Source of the DNA: Vitrella brassicaformis
Lineage: Eukaryota > Sar > Vitrellaceae
Assembly: GCA_001179505.1 (NCBI GenBank)
Contig: CDMY01000413.1
Span: forward strand, 19,558-83,557
Reading direction: 5' to 3'
DNA: 64,000 nucleotides
Numbering within the stretch: the first letter of the stretch is position 1; each line of letters opens with the position of its first letter. The notes beneath the pieces were generated by a model. That model had not been told where the DNA came from. It worked only from the letters and a program-made list of their open reading frames with translations, and did no database searches. Of the stretch, positions 47,601 to 57,517 are shown one piece after another. The position numbers were made by a program, and so were the translations under genes.

Positions 47601-49013
47601 CGCAGTGGCTTCTTGACGGAAGAGCGCACGCGGACTCGGGTCCCCCTAACGGGTGTGACCGGTGTGACAGCACGGTATTGCCTGCTCGATCGGCTGCCCG
47701 AGGTCCTGGAGCAGTCACAAGGGATTGTCGAGCACGCGAGGAACCTGCCCCCTTTGCCGCGAAGACGACCTCACCGCGTCAAGAAGCGATGTGATTTCGA
47801 CCCGTTCTTCCGCACGGGGATCATGGAGACATCGTTTCCGTCGATGCGGGCGACATTCGGCATGAGGACCGCCCCGCCATCGGCTGACCTGCCGCCCCCA
47901 CACATCGATCCCTTCGTCTTCGTTCCCCCACCCCAGCCCCCAGACGTGGGCGAGCCATCGGAGCCTCCTGGTGGGGTCGATGTGCGGACGCGCACAGTGA
48001 CCGACGCGGCGGTGTCACCCCAAACGGCCCCCGTGAAGAGGCCCCCCGAGCGGCGCGACACGTCGGTGGATGCAATGGAGGCCGCTCAGACGCACGACAA
48101 GGCAACACAGCACGATCCTGCGGACGCCCGGCCACAGCCAGCTGCCACTGACGATTCGATGGACCTGGTGGGTGCGCGTCTGACGACCATCGAATCGTCA
48201 GTCCGCCGTCTGGAAGAAACACTCGAGATAATGCGGAAGCGGCCGCCATGGGGCAGAGATGCTGGTGCAGGAGATGGACAAGGCGGTCGAGGCGAGATGG
48301 GCACGGGTGGTGCTGGGGGCCTCAACATCGATGTGGCAGCCGTTTCTGCCCGGCAGCAGCCGTCTTCCCGCTTTCCATCCCCGATGATCTCCCTGCGTGA
48401 GCGGTACAAATTCATCTGTTCCGAGCTGCCTGCTGGCGGAGCAGAACCCCCTCCCCCGCAGCCGCCGCCGCCCCCCATTGTGGAGCCCCAGCACACCCTC
48501 CTCCTCTACCCTGACGAGTTCCTAAAGACGCGGATCCGGTCGCCGCCGAGGTCACTCTCACCCAGACAGTCTCAGCCAAGCAGCCGCAGCCCGTCCACAA
48601 AGGCGAGAGGAGGGAGGCGCGCCGGGGCTGCACCAGCACCAGCACCAGCCAGCAGCGTCGCCAGCACAAGGGAGGGCCGGTTCCAAGCGATACGGCCCAT
48701 CACCTCTAGCGGCGGAAAAAGGGCGGGTGAGGTATCGTTCCGGAGTGCCGCCCTCCGCCCATCCTCAGCTGGTGCACGCAGACGACCGACATCCAATGGG
48801 CCGTCAGGACGCAGCAACCACCGAGGGAGAGCAGCCGCGCAAGGGAGGGGGCAGGGGAGGGGCAGATGTAGGGGCAGGGGGGCGGGGAGAGGTAGGGGGA
48901 GAGCCATCCCCACGTTCAAAGCCATGGGGACGCGTTTCGGGGAGGCACTCGAGTTGCTCGAGAACATCATTGACAAAAACAGACCGTACTCTGAAGAGGC
49001 GAAAGAGAGATAG
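38655..49013 (+). CDS. CPLANE1: CPLANE1-like ciliogenesis protein (Joubert syndrome 17 family)
   Basis: CPLANE1 helps recruit intraflagellar transport proteins to basal bodies. Fifteen exons: 38655-38738, 38817-38961, 39038-39164, 39258-39394, 39494-39568, 39675-39778, 39851-40689, 40778-41407, 41485-43240, 43323-43462, 43577-44659, 44735-45019, 45110-45359, 45468-46158, 46261-49013; 3032 residues, close to the vertebrate protein (about 3200). The assignment rests on the N-terminal propeller: RKKPWKRAVWD 14 residues from the start, a VLVDEHRVAELSEDG strand, GGYVAGVQSSGGMFVWNRHSG, and later VAGVAWESGGRFLAVAF and HPSAPLMLRSDGFSV, which follow vertebrate CPLANE1 in order. The middle is helical. 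The last exon (917 residues) is mostly disordered, with acidic and proline-rich parts, one coiled coil (TTIESSVRRLEETLEIMRK), a Gly-Arg-rich block and a final short helix. The exon 11 donor is GC. Another large propeller-solenoid ciliary protein is the main alternative. Confidence 0.72.
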
Positions 49014-49467
49014 CAGCGGGTGTGGATACGTGTGTGTGATCTCTGTCTGTCTGTCTGTCTGTGTATGGTCGGTCCATGTGTATACCCACATGTTAACATT
49101 GCGGCTTCGTCTTGTGTATTGGATTGTTGCTGCGCACTGCACTCACTCCACTCTGGCCATTCATTCAATGTACAGACAAACAACGTGGCATTTCGCGACA
49201 CCAGTCGGTCGACGCAGTCGTGCCATCCATCCCTCTCACATGAATGCACCAGTGCGCCGGAAGAAGGAGCGGCGCAGTGTCCATATGTGAGCAGCCTCTG
49301 TCTTTGTCGTGTAGCGCTTCGTTGAGAAGGTGTCACTCCGTTCCGTACAGAGAAACGGAGTCACGGCATCACAACAGAGAACTACAGGACAGAAACGAAG
49401 CGCAATATATACATCAGTCAGTCCTGCTCTCCGCATTGCAAAAGCACCGACAGTAGCATGCACGCGT
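49014..49467. other. Convergent 3' spacer, no gene seen
   Basis: It lies between the CPLANE1-like stop and the MOCS2A stop. Both 3' ends should lie here. The frames present are short and overlapping. Confidence 0.5.
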
Positions 49468-49791
49468 CTACCCGCCCGATATGGGCGGTATGAGGGCCAC
49501 CTCATCGCCCTCCTTTATCCGCACATCGTCCTCAGCATACTCCTGATTCACAGCCAGCAACGAATTCGGCAGCACCTGACAACAGTACACACACGGGATC
49601 TTCCACAAGCACCCTCACTCCTGCAGTGGCTGGCTCACCTTGGCGAGGGGCGGGTGTGTTTGCCTCAGCGAGTCCATGAGCTCCGCCACGCTCACTGTGT
49701 TGTCGGCAGATGATGCATTCACCTCAACATCCACTGCGCCAGCCCTCATCGCCTCCTTTGCGCCAGCAAACAGCAGCACTCTGATTCTCAT
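49468..49791 (-). CDS. MOCS2A: Molybdopterin synthase sulfur carrier subunit (MoaD/MOCS2A)
   Basis: Ubiquitin-like sulfur carrier: its C-terminal Gly-Gly is thiocarboxylated and gives sulfur to make molybdopterin with the MoaE/MOCS2B subunit in the cytosol. Two minus-strand exons, 49639-49791 and 49468-49575, join in phase 0 to give 86 residues, the usual MoaD length. It starts [15 protein letters not shown], the first beta strand and helix of MoaD. It ends [14 protein letters not shown] followed directly by TAG, the diagnostic MoaD tail with terminal Gly85-Gly86. The intron has a GTGAGC donor and a TTGTCAG acceptor. ThiS and Urm1 also end in Gly-Gly, but the ALIPPISGG ending is typical of MoaD. 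The start is the first ATG of the exon and is head to head with the kinase gene at 50005. Confidence 0.93.
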
Positions 49792-50004
49792 TTGCCCCTC
49801 CTCGGACCATAAGCTCGCAGGCGATCTGGAGGAAGAGAAAGACCGGCATCGTGACGTCGTCGCGTCGCTGCCCAGGCACTGACCTTGGTACTCACAAAAG
49901 GCAGAGAATTCATGAGTTTTTGGTTTGTTTTGTGTGTGTCAGGAGAGGGTGGTCTGGTCTGCTGGCGCACACCGTGCACTTGAGGGTAAGGACGCCGTGA
50001 CGTC
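49792..50004. promoter_or_regulatory. Divergent promoter region MOCS2A / P-loop kinase
   Basis: 213 bp separate two outward-pointing start codons. Both promoters are inferred to be here from the layout only. Confidence 0.35.
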
Positions 50005-50700
50005 ATGGAGCTGAGGGAAGTTCGCGGATCTCCCACCTCTCGCTCTTCACGCGCCTTGCCTTTGGTCATTTTTCGTGGTCTCCCGGGCACCGGCAAGACT
50101 CATCTGGCGTTGGCATTCATCAAGGCCATGCGCAAGAGGGACGGCCTCGTCTTCGCCCGCGTCAGCCGCGACGAGCTGCGCCGCTCTCTCTTTTGCCGCC
50201 CGGCATACACAGAGGACGAGAAGCAGCTGTGTAACGGGCTTGTGGCAGTGCAGAGCCAGCATCTGGTGGAGCATGGGTGGCCGGTGGTGGTGGACGGGAT
50301 GGCTCTATCACACATGGAGGACGTGTACGCCCTCGTCAACACCATCCTCCACACTGATGCCGCGGCCCCCAGTGTGGGCTCCGAGTGCTCCTCCGCCGCC
50401 CGGCAGGAGGCGGGCGTGTACGTGTTGCTTGTGGAGTGCTATTGCAGCGACGGCACGGCCACGCGGCGCATCGAGGCTGACGGTGCGATGCACCCGGCGG
50501 GCGACAGAGATAAGGATCTGTACTTCCGTGTCAAGGAGCGTTTCGAGCACTCTGATGACTTTGTGGGTCGGATGGGCGGAGGGCGGCGGGACGCGGGTGT
50601 GGTGTACGATAGAGTGGTGCTGTGCTCTGAAGATGACAACGCCCAGACGAACGTGGAGCTGCTGTGCGAGAGGGCCAGGGCGGCCACCAAGGCACGTTAG
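50005..50700 (+). CDS. Predicted P-loop kinase (AAA_33-like)
   Basis: Single-exon gene of 231 residues. A Walker A motif, GLPGTGKT, lies at residues 25-32 right after a hydrophobic strand (LPLVIFR), so the protein opens with a nucleotide-binding fold. A Walker B-like strand follows (WPVVVDGMALS, about residues 92-102). VYVLLVECYCSDGTATRRIEAD resembles the lid-proximal part of small predicted kinases in which Arg residues contact phosphate. This layout fits the AAA_33 group of small-molecule kinases rather than AAA+ ring ATPases, which are longer. The substrate is unknown. No targeting signal is evident. It lacks introns, unlike almost every neighbour, so late gain by transfer or retroposition is possible (inference). 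Confidence 0.7.
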   Translation: MELREVRGSPTSRSSRALPLVIFRGLPGTGKTHLALAFIKAMRKRDGLVFARVSRDELRRSLFCRPAYTEDEKQLCNGLVAVQSQHLVEHGWPVVVDGMALSHMEDVYALVNTILHTDAAAPSVGSECSSAARQEAGVYVLLVECYCSDGTATRRIEADGAMHPAGDRDKDLYFRVKERFEHSDDFVGRMGGGRRDAGVVYDRVVLCSEDDNAQTNVELLCERARAATKAR

Positions 50701-51170
50701 TCACGTGCATTGACTGATAGGTGATCGGATTGTGTGCGATTGCATGAGCAGTACATAGGTAGACGTAAGAAAGACACCACTGTCGACGTCTGTTACATCA
50801 ACTAAAATGTCAGTTGTTTCCTTCCTATCAGCAAAAACCACGTGCCTTGGTGTCGGGCCTCTTCTTAAAGCGCCGCAATCATGAACTGCATCCATCACTC
50901 GGACTGACATGTGGATGACTGGTGCGGGGGCGCCTGTCCGGCGGAAGGTCGTCAGCACTGCATTGATGTCAGTGCGATGCACTATGTTTTGATATTATCG
51001 CCCATCCACACCGGATACGACGAATGAATGTACACAAACCAACGCATGGAAACATCCATCAAAGCGTGGCTGCCTGCTGTAATTGAATGGCTGTCGCCCG
51101 CCCCTAGCTGCCTACGTCTGTCTTACTTCTTGTCTATCTATCTGTGTGTCTATCCTATCTGTGTGTCAGA
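50701..51170. other. Convergent 3' spacer, no gene seen
   Basis: It lies between the kinase stop and the PsbP stop. A minus-strand frame at 50701-50982 is open but opens with GTG, has mixed codon use and matches nothing I know; it was not called. Confidence 0.45.
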
Positions 51171-52456
51171 CTATCTGGTCAGTCGAAAGCTGTTGGCCAT
51201 CCGTCGCAGTTTGTCGCTCTCCGCCGCCCACTGGTCTTCGGGCGACACGACAGTGAGGGTAAACAACTTGTCCCCTCGACAGGCGATGACACTGAGGTTG
51301 TGGTACTCGAACGGCTGGACAACCCCCCTGACGATGTACTCAAACAAATACACCTCCCTGAAGACAGACACATCGGTGGGTCAGTCAGGTGAACGACCAG
51401 CAGCTAGCTGTCTCACTGACTGACCCTCCTGGCTCTCTCTGTTCGCTCAGTGCGTCAATCAGCATGGCGACTTTGCCTGAACCCTCTGGCGCTATCGCCT
51501 CGCGCAACAGAGTCTCAGCCGCCTGCATCCATTTACGATGAATGACACAGGTGGTACACGCACACAAAACAGATGTGGTCTTTGTCTGTCTGTGTAACCC
51601 ACTTGTTTCGGCGGCCCGAGGAGAGAAAAGAAGGCTCGGTCATCTGTCAGCCTTAAAGTGCTCTTCACCACCGACACGTTCTCCTGGTGGATGCATCAGG
51701 GCAAACAGAGCACCTCTTGTCATGCATGTGTGACGTGTCATCCATCAATCCATCCATCCATCCGTGTGCTGAATCACCTTGGAGTCTCCTCCGCCCCCGG
51801 GCGGTCCGAAGGCCACATCGGGTGCCTCGCCTTGTGCAGCAGCCCTCTTAACAGGCCGGCCCTCGTCAAATGATGCAGCCAATGGCCGCCGAGCGGCATC
51901 CTGAACAGTCAAACAACACCCGTGCATCAGTTGAGCAAACAGGTGTCTGTCCATCGATAGGGCCAGAGGTGAACGTGTCGGCCTTTGCTGTACCTTTGCT
52001 GTGTATAGGGCGACGTCTGCCAGCCAATTGGATGGGTACAAAAACTCATACCCATCCAATTCATTGACGTACCTGCCCAGCAACAAGACAGCACTCACAC
52101 GTATGTATGGCGCATCCCTTGCCTCCCTTCCTGGTGTGCTGCTTGCCTCTTCAATCCGTCAATGGGGTAGATCTGGTCAAGCCTGAGTTTTCTTGCCTGC
52201 TCAGGTGACAGCCGCAGAAGAGCCGAAGTAGCGCCAAACAGATTGGCGGCAAGGGCGGCTGCCGCGGCGCCCTGTGAGGACATCAAAGGGGGAATGAATG
52301 TGCTCCAGCCACCCGCAACCGCCCACTCACCAGAAGCACAAGAAAGCGGCGGCGGGGTGTGATGCTGTCAGGCTCTGCAGCAGGCACAACACAGGATTCA
52401 TAGATCTGATGAGTGAAGATCTCGAGCAGCACCAATCTCCTGAAGCAGCCTGTCAT
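51171..52456 (-). CDS. PsbP-domain protein, thylakoid lumen
   Basis: PsbP-family proteins sit in the thylakoid lumen and support photosystem II or related complexes. Minus-strand exons: 52331-52456, 52147-52271, 51994-52072, 51778-51900, 51603-51683, 51425-51522, 51171-51357; 272 residues. The fold shows ELDGYEFLYPSNWL, ENVSVVKST, LLGPPKQAAETLL and the closing YIVRGVVQPFEYHNLSVIAC...VSPEDQWAAESDKLRRMANSF, the standard PsbP order. Near the N-terminus TPRRRFLVLLGAAAAALAA is a twin-arginine-like lumen signal with an A-T-S-A end. A complex plastid also needs an upstream signal peptide and transit peptide. A good acceptor at 52503 (TTTGTGCAG) suggests one more upstream exon, so the start shown is provisional. 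Intron 2 uses a GC donor (AG|GCAAGC). Which PsbP subgroup it belongs to is not clear. Confidence 0.85.
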
Positions 52457-52734
52457 TTCGTCGTTGTCGCAGCTTGACGCTTCTTCTCACTGGCAGCAGG
52501 GGCTGCACAAACAGAGTGGATGACGGAGGAATGACGGCATGTGTCGCCGCCTCAATGAACAGCATGTTGCCACGCGTGTTGGTTTAACGAACAGAACAGC
52601 TGCCCTAAGCGTGCGAGCTATGATGTGCGAATGAAAGGAGCGTCAAACCCGCTGGCCTGAGGGCCTTGTCGGCTTCAATGTATCGGCAGTCGTCAGCTGG
52701 TAGTCTTACAGACAATAGTTGAGACAAGACGGAG

Positions 52735-55700
52735 ATGATGCGGGTAGTGGGCTCTCCAGATGCAATGACCCAATCAGGTAACAGCCGCAGCAGGACTGCC
52801 ATCGACCTCAGCAGAGCGGCCGGCCGGCCAGCAGCACAGGGGAGCAGTCCATCAACAGACCGTCGGCGCCTGTTCCTCAGGCTGCAGAGAATGAAGCCAG
52901 CCGTGAGGTATGCGGCAGGCAACCACCCCCCCTCTTACCACTCTCTCGGACCCCGCCCATCGCACCGACCTGTACTCCCGCATCCGCCTCGGCATGTCCG
53001 ACCTGCAGCTCCGGCACAGAATGACCCCTCTAGGCAGCGCGTCATGGCGGCCCACCCTCCGGCCGCCCCTGGCGCCCCTGCGGCAGGTGTGCCTGCAGCT
53101 GCACAGCACTCGAGCCCTAGGACGAGTATATTGAGGGTGGAGGACGCCATGGTCATGGAGGAGATTCGTTCCCAGCAAGGGAAGAGGGGCCGCGAGGACG
53201 AGGCGACCACCAATGTGGAGGAGCCACAGAGTGACGGGGCGAGCTCTTCCCGCTCGGCGGCCGCTTCTCCTGCCACGGCTGCCTCCCAGTCTCAGCCGTG
53301 CCCTCCTGATGGGCCGCCCTTTGGCGCACAGACGGCACGCGAGCATGCCGGCGGCCCGCCCAGTGTCTATGTGGACCCCTTCCAGCCCGTCTCCATGCCA
53401 CCAGCCAGGACGCCGGACGCCTCCCCGCGGCGAGCCAACATGCGCAACATGCTGCCGCAGCTGCAGCTGCCCTTCGCTGGCCGGCGCATCCAGAACGGCC
53501 CAGCGCCTTTCTTGTTCGGGAGTCGGCAGGGGCAGGGGCAGGGGCGTGAGGCGCGGGGGTTTCTGTGGAGCCGTGCGCCACAGCGACCGGTGCCGGCGGG
53601 GTTCCACTCGCCGGAGCGGCCATGTGTGCCTGCTATAGTGGAGTCCCTGCCGGCATCCCCTGTGCGGCCGATGGGAGTGCCAACCACCCACGATGGAGAC
53701 GAGTTTGTCCCTTCGCCACCGCCGCCGAGTCGGCCTCCATGTCCGCCCATGGTGCCACCTCTGGTCTTCCCCCACACCCAGACCCCGACTCAGGAGTTGA
53801 ACCACCATCTGCCGCCGGCGCCCCGTCCCCCTCTCCCCCCTCCCGCTCTGGTCGGCTCGTCTGCCTCCCTCCCTCCCCGACCTGCACCAGTGCCCTTTCC
53901 CGTAGGGCCAGCCGCCGCCGCCGCTGCTGCTGCTGCTGCTGCCAGTGAGAGCGTGGAGGAGCGGCCCACTCACTCTCGGCAGAGCTCCAGTGACAAGACG
54001 GTCATCCACCACATGCATCGCGACCCCAGTCGGGGGTCAGGGATCGCCAGTGCGTCTCCGTCACTGCTGCCCACGGAGTGGCTCAACTCCCTCCGTGCTG
54101 CGGGTGAGGCGGAGGCCCAGCACCAGCTGCACAAAGACGTCATCGCTCTCCCACCGCCATTCCTCCCCGGAGCGGTGGCCACGCCACCCAGCGAGTCCGC
54201 CACTGGGGACACATCCGTCGGGGCATCCGAGGCACCAGCAGTAGCAGTGGCAGCAGTGGCCGCGGCGGCAGCGGCCGCCAACAGCTCCCCATCGCTGGTA
54301 GAGACGCCTGAAGATACCCTGTGTGCCACTGACACGGCGCCAGTGAGCTCGCGAGTGGGTGGGGCGACTGACAGGGGGGAGGGCGGAATGGATGGAGAGG
54401 AGGCTGGTTGTCGGACGCCGCCAGTCGCTGCGTTGGGTGCGAGGGTGGCTAGGCTGGAGGGCCTGTCGGGCAGTCCGTCGCGCAGCGAGGGCGGTGCTCT
54501 CACGGCGCGGGCCAGGGTGGGTGGTGATAGTGCTTCTAGTGGTGCTGCCAGTGGTGCTGTTGTGGCGGATAGCGACCTGGAGGACATACCACTCAACGGT
54601 GGGCAAGGCGGAGAGCCAGATGGGAGCACACAGGGACATCCATCTGTCTGTCTCGCTCTCTATCTCAGACGATTCGTCGGAGCGTGGTGGTGGCCGTCTT
54701 CGCCTCAACTCGTGCGACTCACCCGTGGTGTCCTCCAGCCCCACTCACAGGTGCTCAGGGCCGCTCGCCGACCTAGTCTGGAAGCCGCTGCAGAACTTAG
54801 TGGGCCCCAACACGCCTTGCCCAGCCGCCCCACGGAGTGCGAGGGCCGGCAGCGCCCCTAAACCAGGGATGGTGGTAGTGAAGGGCAGGGGAGGCGGTGG
54901 TGGTCAGCGATACACCAACTACGGCCCTCTGTCGAGTGAGAGAAAGGGCAGGCAGACAGGCATACAGGCAGGCAGGGATGCTTCCGTCTGTCTGGTGTGA
55001 TTGTGTGATTGATTCGTTGTGTGGTTGGTGTGGTGTGTGTGCACTGCAGAGGAGACGCACGAGGCGTTCATAAGTCGGGACATCAAGTACCTGCACAAGT
55101 TGTTGTGTGAGCAGAAGCAGACCATCGGCAGGCTGAGGCAGCACCGGGACAGATACAAAGAGGAACTCGACGAAACCGTCAAGGTGAGATGGATCGAGAA
55201 CACACAGCATCCAGAGCTGGCTGGCCAGTGCGCATGGCTCATCCATTTCCTGTGTGCTGTGGTCTCAGAGCAAGCAGCTGCTCTACTCTGACATGATAGA
55301 GAAGGCTAAGGTCACGCACAGACATTTGACAGAACCGGCATAGATGGCTCCTCTCTGCCCCTCCCTCTATTTTCAACGCTCAGAGCACCCATTTGGTAGC
55401 AGTTCACGAGCAGGAGGAGTTCAAGCAGCGCGCCGAAGCCGTAGGCCAACACGGGCATGGTGCAGAAGACAGCACATCAGCAGAAATTCGTCTTCGTGTG
55501 TCTGTGTGTTTTGTGTGTGGTAAATTGCAGCACCAGCGTCTGTCGAAGGATCTGTACCGGCAGGTGTCGGAGCTGGAGGCACGCAACGAAGACCTCACCA
55601 ACATGCTACAGGAAAAGGTCGGCTGGGTTGTGCCACACACATCCATCATTGGATCCATCCATCCCTCTGTGTGTGTGTGTCATTCATACTTGTCTTCATT

Positions 55701-56102
55701 CATGTGTGTGACTGTGTGATTGGATTGCGGGTGCAGTTGCAGCAGGGTCTGTGTGTGGTGTGCATGGAGCGTCAGTCCAACGCCATCCTCTTCCCGTGCA
55801 GGCACGTCAACCTCTGCCAGGACTGCTGCGTCAGGCTGCACGTACGAGCGTCGCACTACCTAGCCACGGATCCATCTGGCACAAACACATCGGCCTCATC
55901 TCCGTCTTCTTTGTGTGTGTCGTTGGGTTGTGCCCAGACCTGCCCCGTGTGTCGGTCGCACATCGCTCACCGATTCCAAGTGAGTCGAGTCAGTGAGATA
56001 GATGGATGGATGGATGGACACGGATGAGCCACAATGGCAATGAGCAATGAGCGCCCCCTTGTGTGTGTATGTCTTGGTGCCATACAGGTCTTCTTTGCGT
56101 AG
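52735..56102 (+). CDS. Coiled-coil RING-HC E3 ubiquitin ligase (long disordered N-terminus)
   Basis: Likely E3 ligase acting through a C-terminal RING. Exons: 52735-54598, 54669-54935, 55050-55183, 55269-55310, 55384-55440, 55531-55617, 55737-55841, 55938-55979, 56088-56102, giving 870 residues if the ATG at 52735 is used. Residues 1-640 are Pro, Ala and Ser-rich, with an alanine run near 53906-53942. A coiled coil runs from about residue 715 to 815 (YLHKLLCEQKQTIGRLRQH; LYRQVSELEARNEDL). The RING is C3HC4: C823, C826, C838, H840, C844, C847, C854, C857, followed by RSHIAHRFQVFFA, a tail like that of MGRN1/LUL and cIAP-type RINGs. The last exon is only 15 nt. The 5' end overlaps sequence that may belong to the opposite-strand PsbP gene, so the true start could be downstream (for example 53044). 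Confidence 0.8.
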
Positions 56103-57517
56103 GCAGGCCTGCCTGCACACAGCTCTAGTGGCAGGGCCCTGCCGTGGCGTGCCCCTCACGGGAATGAGAGGCAGGCAGACAGGCGCGGGTCGGCGTGTCT
56201 GTCTGAACGAATCCTTTTTGGCGGGTGATGATCGAATGGATGTGTGGATTGGATGTGTGGATGTACCTACTGGATCGAAGGGGTGGTGCGTGTGTACTCT
56301 CTATACCTAACTCGTTCTCTATCAATGTTATCAATGTGTGCTATATAATTGACGCCGATAGATACCATGTTTGAATGGACTTACCTGTGGATGGATGGAT
56401 GGATGAAAGGGTGCTTCATCGGCCCGTTGGTTGGTTGGTTGGTTGGTTGCCCATGCCCATGCCCACGACTGACTGACTGACTGACTCGGGAAGGCGTGAT
56501 GTGATGTGATGGCTTGCGTCCGCTATGTTTATAAAAATTGCATACAGACAGACAGCCGTGCTAACTACCTACTACCGACATACATACATACCTTCAGACT
56601 GCACTGCCCTGTCTTCTCTCCTCTTGCTTGTGTCTGTCAGTCGTGTGTGAGCGTGCGTATTTCTATTAGCTATACAATGCAGTGCGCATTCATCCGGTAG
56701 GGAGGGAGGGAGAGGTGAGACCGGCATTCGACACACGACACACCCACGACCCCACCTACCCACGGTGCAGTACAGTTCAGTACAGTAAGGACGTTACTAC
56801 TGGCTCGTCGCCCTCGACGAGACGCACCTGCCTGGTTTTTATTGCATTCATTACCCCAGCCGCCCCGTCTCCCGTCTTTTCTGTGTCATAGACACCTGTC
56901 CACACACACACGCACACACATGCAGACGCACACACTTGTAACCATCCACCGTGACTCGAGCCAGTGTGTGTGTGGCTGTACCCTACCCACCCTCCGACAA
57001 AGATCAATTGCTTGTGCCGCTTGCTTACCTGATGGTCTTTTGTGTGGTCAAGCGAATGAATGGATGGATGGATGGATCGTGCGACGCATTTTGGAGTGAC
57101 TGTCTAGTGCAGTGTGCGCCCCTCACCTCTCCCCCCCTCCCTCCCTTTTCCCCTCCTGCCTGCCTGGCTGCCTGGCTGCGTAGTGTGTGGCTGCTGGCGT
57201 TTTCTTGGTCCAGAAGTGTGCGCCTGGCCGGCGGGCGGATGGGGGTGTGTGTGGGCTGCTGCGTGTTACAGTAGATAGAATGCTAGTTGGCGTGGGGGTG
57301 TGCTGGGGAGAGGGGTGTGCCGCCTATCATTGATTGATTCTAAAGGACACAAGGACACACACGCACACACGTATCAGTGTTCAATAAGGTCCACGGGAAC
57401 GGGACAAGGCAAATCCAAGCTGCACAGAGAGAGACGACTCATACTCATACACACATGTCTATCTCTGGGTCCCCACACCACACCTCTCCCTCCACCGCTG
57501 CACACAGGCCACCTTCA
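56103..57517. other. Intergenic 1.4 kb between convergent genes, no gene seen
   Basis: It holds 3' flanks of the RING gene (+) and of the membrane orphan (-). GGTT, GACT, ATGG and CA tracts are common. Frames are short. No RNA gene was recognised. Confidence 0.5.

Noticed and set aside
50701-50982. 93-codon minus-strand frame after the kinase gene
   Set aside because: It starts with GTG, codon bias is weak and it has no recognisable domain.
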